A DNA stretch of 43,651 bases from Deltaproteobacteria bacterium. Lineage in GTDB: Bacteria; Myxococcota_A; Polyangia; JACPQR01. The stretch lies in contig JACPQR010000224.1 in NCBI GenBank assembly GCA_016190375.1, positions 1-43,651 on the forward strand, in the 5' to 3' direction. The notes under the pieces are model-generated. The model was not told where the DNA came from and did no database searches. It saw nothing but the letters and a program-made list of their open reading frames with translations. The position numbers and the translations under genes were made by a program. Of the stretch, positions 23,375-31,212 are shown piece by piece; within the stretch, counting starts at the first letter, position 1; each line of letters begins with the position of its first letter.

Positions 23375-23548
23375 GGTCGTCACCCTTCCTGTATGCGGCA
23401 CCGCGCCGCGTCGGCGGACGGAGGTGCAACGCCAGTGCCTGCCTGAATCCTCGCGAATCCGCCGGCGCTGTTACGTCGCGGTGACAGCGCCGAGAGGGCC
23501 GGCGCACCCGGAGGTGACGAGAGCGCGGCAGGCCGCGTCAGCTCCTCC

Positions 23549-25393
23549 TCATCGCTCGGCTCGGATCTGATAGATCCACTCGCGCACCGTTCGACCCGCG
23601 ACGATCTCGTCGAAGCGATACGGGAAGAGGTAGACCCGGATCCTCGAGTCGAAGCTCCTGCCGAGACTGAACCGGCCGAGCGCGGTGACGTACTGGCCGC
23701 CGAGCGAGAGCGCCTTGACCCGCGGCGAGAAGCTCGCGACCGTCAGGCAGCGCGTGCCGCGTCGATCGCAGACCGTGGACCACTCCTCTGTCGCGTCGGT
23801 CTTCCGCCCCGACGGCAGCGGGGCTTCACGGTCGGGCAGCGCCAGCCGGATGCCGAAGTCCGAACGGCGCCGAGTGACCGGACCGTGCGCGTCGTGATAC
23901 GGCGAGTCGCCCGCGTAGTAGTAGTGCCAGTGGTCGACGCTGCGATCGGTGAAGATCGCCGGGATCTCCTGGTCGTGCTCGCCGACGGCGCGGGCGCTGT
24001 CGTAGGTGATCCGGTATTCGATCTCCAGGTACGGCCGGTCGATCCGGACCCTGCCCTTGGTACGCCACGTCGTCCCCGTCAAGGCGGTTGCCTTGGTGAA
24101 CTGCCACGGATCGCGCTCTGTGAGCGTGACCGAGTCGTCGTCCGCCGTGACCGCCACGTCGTTGGTCGGTCCGTCCCAGCCGCAGCCCGCCGCCTGGGCC
24201 TGGATCGGATTCCAGGGCGCGCCCGCGCTCCAGTCGAGACAGGGCGGCTCGCCCGAGCAGGAGATCTGCCCGCCGCTCGCGGGGAAGCGGCGGCACTCCG
24301 CCCCGCCGTTTCGCGCCCTGCAGCTCGCCGCGTCGGCGTACGGCGTCGTGTCGCAGCTCGCGGTCGTGAAGAAGGCGGCGCCCTCGCTCGCGGGATCGTA
24401 GCCCCAGATCGAGAGCTGCACGGCAGCGCCGCCGTGCTCCTCGATGCGGTTCCTCTTGTCCACGCCGTAGAGCTCGAAGAGCGCGCCGCCGAACGAGCGG
24501 TTGAAGCCGGCGCGCAGCCAGTCGTTGTACAGGTACATCGCGCGCGCCTTCCTCGTCGTCATGTACTCGGTGTAGTTGCAGAACTCGCGCTCGGCGCCGT
24601 CGAGCGTGGGATGGTCGCAGCCGACCGGCTCGAAGCCGGTCTCGTCGACGACGCCGGCGCGCCCGCAGGTGACTCGAACGCCGACCGGGACGTCCGACCC
24701 ACAGCCAGCGGCGCCGGCGCGGATGCAGTCCCACGAGCCGCCGAGGTTTCGGCCGAAGTGCGCGTCGCACCACCACTCGCCGGTCTGCCCGGGCGCCGAC
24801 GCGTAGGCCTCGACCGTGCGCACGTCGGCGTAGCGGCTGCAGCTCACCATCTCACCCCCCGGTGCGGTCGCGGCGCACGAAGCGCCGCCGGAGACGCCCC
24901 GGCACTTCCAGCGCCCGCCGAGGTTGCCGCCGAAGTGATTGTCGCACCACCACTGGCCCGTCCGCCCTTCGGCCGGCTGCCTCACGAGAACGTGCCGGAC
25001 CTCTCCGTAGCCGAAAGGAGATTTCGTCCGGTTCGGGCTCGGCACGAACGGCGTGGTCCCATCCTCACCGAGGCGGCCGCAGTGAATCCGGGTCCCTCGC
25101 GGCGCCTGCTCCTCGCAGGAGCTGTCGGTGCCCGCGATGCACTCCCACGAGCCGCCGAGGTTGCCGCCGAAGTGGTTGTCGCACCACCACTGGCCCGTGC
25201 GACCGGGAGCCGAGAGCCCGGCGCCGACGTCGACCGTGCGGCGATCGAACCAGCAGGCCCCGGGGCCCTCGCACGGCGCGTCCTCGTGGGCGGCGGCTGC
25301 CGTCTCTTCCAGCTCGGCCTCCGAGCCGAGGCATCCCGCGAGCACCAGTCCCGGAACGAGGGAGAGCGAACGCCGCGCGACGCAGGTGGTCAT
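23549..25393 (-). CDS. Lipoprotein with three WWCD-type Cys-rich repeats and an uncharacterised C-terminal domain
   Basis: 614 residues. The ATG at 25393 opens a signal peptide with lipobox LAGC; the open frame continues upstream into the metallophosphoesterase gene but that part is a shadow. Residues about 50-250 hold three copies of a Cys module: GRTGQWWCDNHFGGNLGG, GRTGQWWCDNHFGGNLGG and GQTGEWWCDAHFGRNLGG. Each is followed by (S/R)WxC and two more Cys (~50 residues each), suggesting two disulphides per repeat. The C-terminal ~350 residues include Cys pairs and aromatic-rich strands (DHWHYYYAGDSPYHD, WQFTKATAL), perhaps a jelly-roll carbohydrate-binding or hydrolase-like fold. I do not recognise the family. 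Predicted to be exposed in the periplasm or on the surface. Confidence 0.83.
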   Translation of the reverse strand: MTTCVARRSLSLVPGLVLAGCLGSEAELEETAAAAHEDAPCEGPGACWFDRRTVDVGAGLSAPGRTGQWWCDNHFGGNLGGSWECIAGTDSSCEEQAPRGTRIHCGRLGEDGTTPFVPSPNRTKSPFGYGEVRHVLVRQPAEGRTGQWWCDNHFGGNLGGRWKCRGVSGGASCAATAPGGEMVSCSRYADVRTVEAYASAPGQTGEWWCDAHFGRNLGGSWDCIRAGAAGCGSDVPVGVRVTCGRAGVVDETGFEPVGCDHPTLDGAEREFCNYTEYMTTRKARAMYLYNDWLRAGFNRSFGGALFELYGVDKRNRIEEHGGAAVQLSIWGYDPASEGAAFFTTASCDTTPYADAASCRARNGGAECRRFPASGGQISCSGEPPCLDWSAGAPWNPIQAQAAGCGWDGPTNDVAVTADDDSVTLTERDPWQFTKATALTGTTWRTKGRVRIDRPYLEIEYRITYDSARAVGEHDQEIPAIFTDRSVDHWHYYYAGDSPYHDAHGPVTRRRSDFGIRLALPDREAPLPSGRKTDATEEWSTVCDRRGTRCLTVASFSPRVKALSLGGQYVTALGRFSLGRSFDSRIRVYLFPYRFDEIVAGRTVREWIYQIRAER

Positions 25394-25518
25394 GCTGCGC
25401 CCGCCGTGCAACGCCCGTGCCCTGGTTCCGTGCGACGAGTCCGTGGGTCCTCGGGCGCCGGGCGTGCTCCGTCGGGGCCCCGAGTCTCCACGGAGCAAGC
25501 ACGGCCGTGCACAGCGCT

Positions 25519-26397
25519 TCACGACACGGGAAGCTCGATCTCCCTGAAACGACCGCCCGGCGCGTCGAGGACCCGGGCGGTGACGCGCACCAGGACGCCG
25601 CCCTCGATCTCGTAGAGGTTGTAGCCCGCCATCCGGTCCGGATCGGCCGAGTCGAGCGAGGCGCTGGTCGCCCCCACGACCTGCAGCGGTCCTCGCCGCC
25701 TGTGGATCCGCCGGTGAAGGTGGCCGTGTGCGACCAGGCCGCGGCCCAGTGGAGCGAGCGCGGCCTCGAGGAGATCCGCATCGTCGAGCCCCTCGAGGCG
25801 CGCCTTCAGCGGGCTCGGCGCGTTGTAGGGCGGGTGGTGGACGAGCACGATCGGGAACCGCTCCCGCAGCGCGGGCTCGGCGACAACCCGCCCGAGCGCC
25901 GCGAGCTGGTCCCGCCCGATCCGCCCCGCCGCCACGAACGGCAAGCGCGGGACCGCGCTCGACAGCCCGATCACCGCGATCCCGTCCTGCAGGCGCACGA
26001 AGGGATAGGCGCCCGATCCGGACAGCTCGCTCGTGATGTGCTTGCCGAAGAAGCCCTCGAAGCGGCGCGCCCGGAACGATCCCGCCGTGTAGACGTCGTG
26101 GTTTCCGGGGACCACCGAGACGCGCTCCGGCGGCAGCCCCAGCGCCTCGATGAGCTGGCCAGCGAGCTCGAACTCGGGCTCGAGCGCGAGGTTGGTCAGG
26201 TCGCCGGTGACGATCACGTGGTCGGGCCCATCGGCGGCGAGGCTCTCGAGGACGGATCGCGCGATCGAGGTCTTGTGGATCGCTCCCCGGTGGAAGCGCA
26301 GGTTCGCCCATCCGGTCAGCCTCTTGTTGGCGAAGCGCCAGGGGCTGACGCCGGAGTGGCCGTGGACGTGCAGATCGGTGACGTGGCCGACGCGCAT
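25519..26397 (-). CDS. Calcineurin-like metallophosphoesterase
   Basis: 292 residues. The ATG at 26397 overlaps the stop of the SDR gene (TAATG), indicating coupled translation. The five metal/phosphate motifs of the superfamily are present in order: D-x-H in VTDLHVHGH, GDLTN, GNHD, HHPP and GHLH. It hydrolyses phosphomonoesters or diesters using two metals; members include cyclic-nucleotide phosphodiesterases and lipid-A-related hydrolases, and the actual substrate is not readable here. No signal peptide, so cytoplasmic. Confidence 0.93.
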   Translation of the reverse strand: MRVGHVTDLHVHGHSGVSPWRFANKRLTGWANLRFHRGAIHKTSIARSVLESLAADGPDHVIVTGDLTNLALEPEFELAGQLIEALGLPPERVSVVPGNHDVYTAGSFRARRFEGFFGKHITSELSGSGAYPFVRLQDGIAVIGLSSAVPRLPFVAAGRIGRDQLAALGRVVAEPALRERFPIVLVHHPPYNAPSPLKARLEGLDDADLLEAALAPLGRGLVAHGHLHRRIHRRRGPLQVVGATSASLDSADPDRMAGYNLYEIEGGVLVRVTARVLDAPGGRFREIELPVS

Positions 26398-27155
26398 TAC
26401 CTGGCGCGGACCCCTCCGTCGATGACCAGGGTGTGACCGGTCACGTAGCTCGCGGCGGACGAGCAGAGGAACACCGCGGCCCCCGCGATCTCGTCCGGCG
26501 ATCCCGCTCGCCGGAGCGGCACGGACTTCAGCATCTTGTCGCGCATGCCCGGATCGTCGAGGAGCGGCGCCGTCATGTCGGTCTCGATGAGGCCCGGTGC
26601 CACCGCGTTGACCCGGATCTTCAGCGGCGCCCACTCGACCGCGAGGGTCCGCGTCAGCGAGCAAATGGCGGCCTTCGCCGCGCCGTACGCCGCGGCCATC
26701 CGCTGCGAGCCGATGCCCCAGACGCTCGAGCAGAACACGATCGACCCTCCCCTGCCCTGCATCTGAAGAGCAGCCCTGCGCGCCACGTCGAAGCTGCCAT
26801 GGACGTGGACGTCCAGCATGAGCTGCATGTCCTGGCGCTCGAGCATCAGCGAAGGCTGCATCCCCGCGGTACCGGCGCAGGTGACGACCGAGTCGAGCGG
26901 GCCGAAGTCCCTCTTCGCGAGCTCCTCGAACAGGCGCACGACGTCCTCCCCCTTCGCGACGTCGCATCCGATTCCGTGCGACGCGCGACCCAGCGCCCGT
27001 ATCTCGGAGGCCGCTTCCTCGCAGCGGTCCGCGCTGCGAGACGTGACGGCCACGTCCGCTCCGGCCCGGGCGAGGCCGACGGCGATGGCCCGGCCGATGC
27101 CGCGGCTTCCACCCGTGACGAGCGCGCGTTTTCCCGACAGATCGAAGGACGCCAT
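26397..27155 (-). CDS. Short-chain dehydrogenase/reductase (FabG-like)
   Basis: 252 residues, classical SDR length. NAD(P)-binding TGGSRGIGRAIA; the TCAGTAG loop; catalytic Ser in FCSSVWG; Y-x-x-x-K as YGAAK; and the C-terminal VNAVAPGLIETDM and GHTLVIDGG seen in 3-oxoacyl-ACP reductase-like members. Substrate unassigned. The gene is divergent from nadA with only 39 bp between start codons and is followed by a coupled metallophosphoesterase. A TACGAT box lies eight bases before the ATG, again without a clear ribosome site. Confidence 0.93.
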   Translation of the reverse strand: MASFDLSGKRALVTGGSRGIGRAIAVGLARAGADVAVTSRSADRCEEAASEIRALGRASHGIGCDVAKGEDVVRLFEELAKRDFGPLDSVVTCAGTAGMQPSLMLERQDMQLMLDVHVHGSFDVARRAALQMQGRGGSIVFCSSVWGIGSQRMAAAYGAAKAAICSLTRTLAVEWAPLKIRVNAVAPGLIETDMTAPLLDDPGMRDKMLKSVPLRRAGSPDEIAGAAVFLCSSAASYVTGHTLVIDGGVRAR

Positions 27156-27163
27156 GGCCCCGT

Positions 27164-27188
27164 ATCGTAGCCTCGAACGCGCTATAGT
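27164..27188. promoter_or_regulatory. Divergent -10 boxes for the SDR gene and nadA
   Basis: TATAGT (27183-27188, plus strand) ends six bases before the nadA ATG. TACGAT (27169-27164, minus strand) ends eight bases before the SDR ATG. The whole intergenic gap is 39 bp and no good -35 hexamers are seen. Confidence 0.4.
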
Positions 27189-27194
27189 GCCCGC

Positions 27195-28133
27195 ATGAAG
27201 GAGGTCCCCTCCGGCATCGATCTTTTCGAGGAGATCGCGCGACTCAAGAGGGACAGGAACGCCGTGATCCTCGCGCACTACTACCAGGAGCCGGACATCC
27301 AGGACGTCGCCGACTACATCGGAGACTCCCTGGGGCTGTCGCAGGAAGCGGCGAAGACACCGGCCGACGTCATCGTCTTCGCGGGGGTTCATTTCATGGC
27401 CGAGACGGCGAAGATCCTCAACCCGTCGAAGAAGGTCGTCCTCCCCGACCTCGAGGCAGGGTGCTCGCTGGCCGACGGCTGCCCGGCGGACCTCTTCGGC
27501 GCCCTGAAGGCCAGGCACCCTGACCACTTCGTGATCAGCTACATCAATTGCACCGCGGCGGTGAAGGCGCTGTCGGACGTGATCTGCACCTCCTCGAACG
27601 CCGAGAAGATCGTGCGTAGCGTTCCGGCCTCACGGCCCATCCTGTTCGCGCCCGACAGGAACCTCGGGGCGTACCTCGTCAAGAAGACCGGCCGCGAGAT
27701 GCTCCTCTGGCAGGGAACATGCGTCGTCCACGAGACCTTCAGCGAGAGGCGCATCGTCGAGCTCAAGGTGGAGCATCCCGACGCGAAGCTCATCGCCCAC
27801 CCCGAGTGCGAGGAGGCCGTGCTCCGGCACGCCGACTTCATCGGGAGCACGACGGGGCTCCTCCAGTTCGCGATCAAGAACGACGCCACGAAGCTCATCG
27901 TGGCGACGGAGGCCGGGATCCTGCACCAGATGAGGAAGGCGTGCCCGGGCAAGACGTTCATCCCCGCGCCGCCGACCTCGTCGTGCTCGTGCAACGAGTG
28001 CCCCTTCATGAAGCGGCACACCCTCGAGAAGCTCTACCTCGCCATGCGCGACCTCGCACCCGAGGTCACGCTGCCCGAGGAGCTGCGCCTGGGCGCTCTC
28101 GCCCCGATCGAGCGCATGCTGGAGCTGTCGTAG
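27195..28133 (+). CDS. nadA: Quinolinate synthase A
   Basis: 312 residues, usual for the short form of the family. Condenses iminoaspartate with dihydroxyacetone phosphate to quinolinate in de novo NAD synthesis, using a [4Fe-4S] cluster. Landmarks: AHYYQEPDIQDVADYIGDSL, the first cluster Cys in EAGCSLADGC, YINCTAAVKA, the second in LLWQGTCVVHE, IAHPECEEAV, TEAGILHQM, and the third in CNECPFMK. No nadB or nadC is adjacent. Likely expressed from the TATAGT box as a leaderless or near-leaderless mRNA. The following TPR gene starts seven bases after the stop and is probably co-transcribed. Confidence 0.97.
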   Translation: MKEVPSGIDLFEEIARLKRDRNAVILAHYYQEPDIQDVADYIGDSLGLSQEAAKTPADVIVFAGVHFMAETAKILNPSKKVVLPDLEAGCSLADGCPADLFGALKARHPDHFVISYINCTAAVKALSDVICTSSNAEKIVRSVPASRPILFAPDRNLGAYLVKKTGREMLLWQGTCVVHETFSERRIVELKVEHPDAKLIAHPECEEAVLRHADFIGSTTGLLQFAIKNDATKLIVATEAGILHQMRKACPGKTFIPAPPTSSCSCNECPFMKRHTLEKLYLAMRDLAPEVTLPEELRLGALAPIERMLELS

Positions 28134-28140
28134 GGGGCGC

Positions 28141-29148
28141 ATGATCCGCCCGCTTCTCCTCGCCGTCGCTCTGGGTCTCGCGGCTCCGAGCGCGCGCGCG
28201 GACGATGCGCCCGCCCCGACCGTGCCGGCGCGGTACCGGCGGCCGCTCGCGGCTGCTCGGGTTCTGTACGACGACGGCCGCTACGCCGAGGCCGCGGCGG
28301 CCTACCGCCGCCTCCTGCGTCGCGCTCCCAGGATGGGCGAGGCCCATCTGGGCCTGGCCGAGTCGGTCTTCGCCGAGGTCGATCCGCCCGTCGGCGTGGG
28401 GACGGCCTCGGACGAGCAGCGCGTCGCGCTCGAGGAGGCCCGCGTCGCGCTGGGCAGAGCCGGCGACCTTCTGCCCGGCGACGCGCGCCCGAGGCGCCTG
28501 CTCGGCGAGCTCCTCCTGGCGGTCGGCGACACGGTCGCGGCCATCGTAGCCTTGCGCGAGGCGGTCCGGATCGCGCCACGAGATGCCGTGAGCCACAACG
28601 CTCTGGCCGCCGCGCTCGCGACGGCGGGAGACGCCGACGGTGCGATTCGGGAGCTCGAGGCGGCCGTGCAGCTCGAGCCTGGCTCGGCCGAGATGCGCTC
28701 GAACCTCGGAACACTCTACCTCGCCCGTGGCCGAGCGCAGGACGCGGTTGCCTCGTACCGGCAGGCGCTCGCGCTGGCGCCCTCCGACGCCCGGATCCGG
28801 AACGACCTGGCCGCGGCGCTCGTGGCGACGGGGGCGATCCCCGAGGCCGAGACGACGCTGCGCGAGGCGATCCGCCTCGACCCGAGCGACCCCGAGCCCC
28901 ACGTCAACCTGGGCTTCGTCCTTCAGCGCACCCGCCGGGCCGAGGAGGCGATCCGCGAGTACAGGGAGGCGATTCGCCTCGACCCGCAGCACGCGTCCGC
29001 CTGGGTCAACCTGGGGATCGCCCTCGCCGAGATGGGGCGGAGGGACGACGCTGCCGCCGCGTTCCGCGGGGTCCTTCGCTTCGACCCCACGAACGAAGGC
29101 GCACGTGAGAACCTGCGCGAGCTCCTCAGACCACGACATGGTCCGTAG
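28141..29148 (+). CDS. Exported tetratricopeptide-repeat protein
   Basis: 335 residues. A signal peptide (MIRPLLLAVALGLAAPSARA) is followed by about seven TPR motifs of 34 residues, e.g. DGRYAEAAAAYRRLLRRAP, GDADGAIRELEAAVQLEP, GRAQDAVASYRQALALAPSD, TRRAEEAIREYREAIRLDP and GRRDDAAAAFRGVLRFDP. TPR superhelices mediate protein-protein contacts; here in the periplasm or outer membrane. The start lies seven bases after the nadA stop, with GGGGGCGC overlapping the stop codon as a ribosome site. No link between NAD synthesis and this protein is obvious. Confidence 0.9.
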   Translation: MIRPLLLAVALGLAAPSARADDAPAPTVPARYRRPLAAARVLYDDGRYAEAAAAYRRLLRRAPRMGEAHLGLAESVFAEVDPPVGVGTASDEQRVALEEARVALGRAGDLLPGDARPRRLLGELLLAVGDTVAAIVALREAVRIAPRDAVSHNALAAALATAGDADGAIRELEAAVQLEPGSAEMRSNLGTLYLARGRAQDAVASYRQALALAPSDARIRNDLAAALVATGAIPEAETTLREAIRLDPSDPEPHVNLGFVLQRTRRAEEAIREYREAIRLDPQHASAWVNLGIALAEMGRRDDAAAAFRGVLRFDPTNEGARENLRELLRPRHGP

Positions 29149-29420
29149 TCGGTCGCAGACCCACCCGCGCTCGGCCACGACCTGCGAGCGCTGAAGAAGC
29201 CAAGGCAGCAGGCGTCCGAAGCGCCGTGATCGCCGGCAGGCGCGCAGGAAGGGAGCGAAGGCGGATTCACTCCCAGCTCCGTGGCTCTCGGGGTCGGGCT
29301 CGGGCTTGACTGCCCCCGAACGGCAGCGAACGAAGGCCGATTCACTCGGCCGTAGTGAGCGATCGTACCGAGCGGCGAAGCGGGGGGGTCCGCGGGGGGG
29401 TCGCAGACCCACCCGCGCTC
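29149..29420. repeat. Non-coding region with direct repeats between the TPR gene and the PP2C gene
   Basis: TCGCAGACCCACCCGCGCTC occurs at 29153-29172 and, identically, at 29401-29420. A second pair, GCGAAGGCGGATTCACTC-like, lies at ~29255 and ~29329. No gene is supportable in this 307-bp gap. The layout looks like the remains of a duplicated or inserted segment, or members of a dispersed repeat. Confidence 0.6.
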
Positions 29421-29455
29421 CAGTGTGCTAGGATGGCGCGCCGCGGCGCGGGCAC

Positions 29456-30211
29456 ATGCGAAGCGTATCGATCGGGCTGTCGGACATCGGGCGGCGGCGC
29501 AAGTCCAACGAGGACGCGTTCTTCCGCGACGACGAGCTCTGTCTCTACGTCGTCGCGGACGGGATGGGCGGCCACGCCGCGGGCGAGGTCGCGTCCAGCG
29601 AAGCCGTCGACACGATTCACGGCATGGTCAGGCGCGGGAACGCCGCGATCCAGAAGCTCCTCACCACGCCTTCGGACGACTCCCTGCGGGCCGTCAAGCG
29701 GCTGCTCGAGAGCTCCGTCCAGGCGGCAACCTACATGGTGTTCGCGCTCGCCGAGCTCGAGCCCGAGCAGGCCGGGATGGGCACGACCATCAGCGCGCTC
29801 CTGGTCGCGGGCAACCGCGGAATAATCGCCCAGGTCGGAGACAGCCGGGTCTACCTCGTCCGCGAGGGTCGCGCCCGCCAGCTCACCGAGGACCACACCC
29901 TGATCGCCTGGCAGCTCCGCGAGGGCCTCATCACCGAGGAGGAGGCGAAGAGCTCGCCGCACCGAAACGTGATCACCCGCGCCGTGGGCAACCGCGACTA
30001 CGTCGAGGTGGACACGAGCGTCGTCGAGCTCGCGGTCGGCGACAAGCTCATGCTCTGCTCCGACGGGCTGCACGGTTACCTCGACGAGGCCGAGATTCCG
30101 GGGATCGCCGACCTCGGGTTCGAGCAGGCGGCAAGGCGTTTCATCGCGCTCGCCAACGAGCGGGGCGGGCGCGACAACATCACGGTGGTTTTCGTCCAGA
30201 TCGCGGACTGA
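29456..30211 (+). CDS. PP2C-family Ser/Thr protein phosphatase
   Basis: 251 residues, a minimal Stp1/PrpC-type catalytic domain. It removes phosphate from Ser/Thr of proteins phosphorylated by Hanks kinases. The metal-binding motifs are complete: KSNEDAFF, VADGMGGHAAGEVAS, GMGTTISALL, VGDSRVYLV, LTEDHTLI, SRAVG-like TRAVGNRDYVEVD, LCSDGLHGYL and GRDNITVVFV. It heads a three-gene cluster with a CrtC-like protein and an FHA protein, so it is likely part of a phospho-signalling module. A TAGGAT box lies 21 bases before the ATG. Confidence 0.95.
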   Translation: MRSVSIGLSDIGRRRKSNEDAFFRDDELCLYVVADGMGGHAAGEVASSEAVDTIHGMVRRGNAAIQKLLTTPSDDSLRAVKRLLESSVQAATYMVFALAELEPEQAGMGTTISALLVAGNRGIIAQVGDSRVYLVREGRARQLTEDHTLIAWQLREGLITEEEAKSSPHRNVITRAVGNRDYVEVDTSVVELAVGDKLMLCSDGLHGYLDEAEIPGIADLGFEQAARRFIALANERGGRDNITVVFVQIAD

Positions 30212-30213
30212 CC

Positions 30214-31212
30214 ATGACCATGCGGCCTCCCGAGGAACGTGCGAACCGGCTGAGACTCCAGCCGGGCTCGCCGCGCGGACACGCGGAGAGCTACTTCCTG
30301 AAGGCCAACGACCCCGACGGCTCGCGCGCCTTCTGGCTCAAGTTCACGTTCATGTCTCCGGCGGGCAAGCCGGAGCAGGCCCTCGCCGAGGTCTGGGCGA
30401 TCGTCTTCGACCGAAAAACGGGGAGGAATCGCGCGGCCAAGGAGTCCTTCCCGTTCGCCGCCGCGACCACCTCGAGCGACCCGTTCCGGATCGAGGTCGG
30501 CGGCTCGATGCTGGAGACCGGGAAGACGCGGGGCGCCATCACGACCGGCGCCGAGCCCATCTCGTGGGACCTCGGGTTCACGACGAGGTCGCAGCTCCAC
30601 AGACCGTTGCCCTTCGACTGGATGTACCGGGCGAAGGTCCCGCGCCAGAAGCTCGTGACACCATACCCGGACGAGCGGTTCGCCGGCGTGGTCGAGGTCG
30701 GCGACCGGGCGATCGAGGTCGCCGGCTGGCCGGGCATGCAAGGGCACAACTGGGGCAGCGAGCACACGTTCGCGTACGCCTGGTGCCACTGCAACGTGCT
30801 GGGCACCGAGGGGTTCTTCGAGGGCTTCTCCGGGAAGGTCAAGCTCGGTCCCGTCAAGACGCCCTGGCTGACCCTGGCGACGCTCGCGATCGACGGGCGC
30901 CGGATCCACTTCGACGGACCCTCGCAGATGCTCAGCCGAAAGGTCGACGTGGGACGCTACTTCTGGCGCTTCGCGGTCCGCCGCGGCGCCACGAGCCTCG
31001 AAGGCGAGGCCGTCGCCGAGCGCGACGACATGATGGGCCTGACGTACGAGAACCCGGGCGGACCCCTCACCTACTGCCTCAACTCGAAGCTGGCTCGCCT
31101 GTCCCTCGAGCTCCACGAGCCGGGCTCGCCGGCCCGCCGCTTCGAGAGCGACGCCGCCGCGCTCGAGCTCGGGACCCGCGATCCGTCGCACGGCGTCAGG
31201 ATGGTCCTGTGA
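30214..31212 (+). CDS. CrtC/tocopherol-cyclase-like lipocalin-type protein
   Basis: 332 residues. The ATG at 30214 is two bases after the phosphatase stop; a second in-frame ATG at 30220 is an alternative. The N-terminus (GHAESYFLKANDP, AFWLKFTFM, AEVWAIVFD) and the stretch GWPGMQGHNWGSEHTFAYAW with CHCN resemble the hydroxyneurosporene synthase (CrtC), AttH and tocopherol-cyclase group, whose beta-barrel binds hydrophobic ligands. The Trp/His motif is the most diagnostic feature. No carotenoid genes are nearby, so hydratase activity should not be assumed. It sits between a phosphatase and an FHA protein and overlaps the latter by four bases (GTGA), implying a common operon. Possibly a lipid-binding partner of that signalling module (inference). 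Confidence 0.8.
   Translation: MTMRPPEERANRLRLQPGSPRGHAESYFLKANDPDGSRAFWLKFTFMSPAGKPEQALAEVWAIVFDRKTGRNRAAKESFPFAAATTSSDPFRIEVGGSMLETGKTRGAITTGAEPISWDLGFTTRSQLHRPLPFDWMYRAKVPRQKLVTPYPDERFAGVVEVGDRAIEVAGWPGMQGHNWGSEHTFAYAWCHCNVLGTEGFFEGFSGKVKLGPVKTPWLTLATLAIDGRRIHFDGPSQMLSRKVDVGRYFWRFAVRRGATSLEGEAVAERDDMMGLTYENPGGPLTYCLNSKLARLSLELHEPGSPARRFESDAAALELGTRDPSHGVRMVL

Noticed and set aside
30214..31212. Carotenoid 1,2-hydratase (crtC) assignment
   Set aside because: Only the Trp/His barrel motif is shared, and no carotenoid genes are nearby, so no gene symbol is given.
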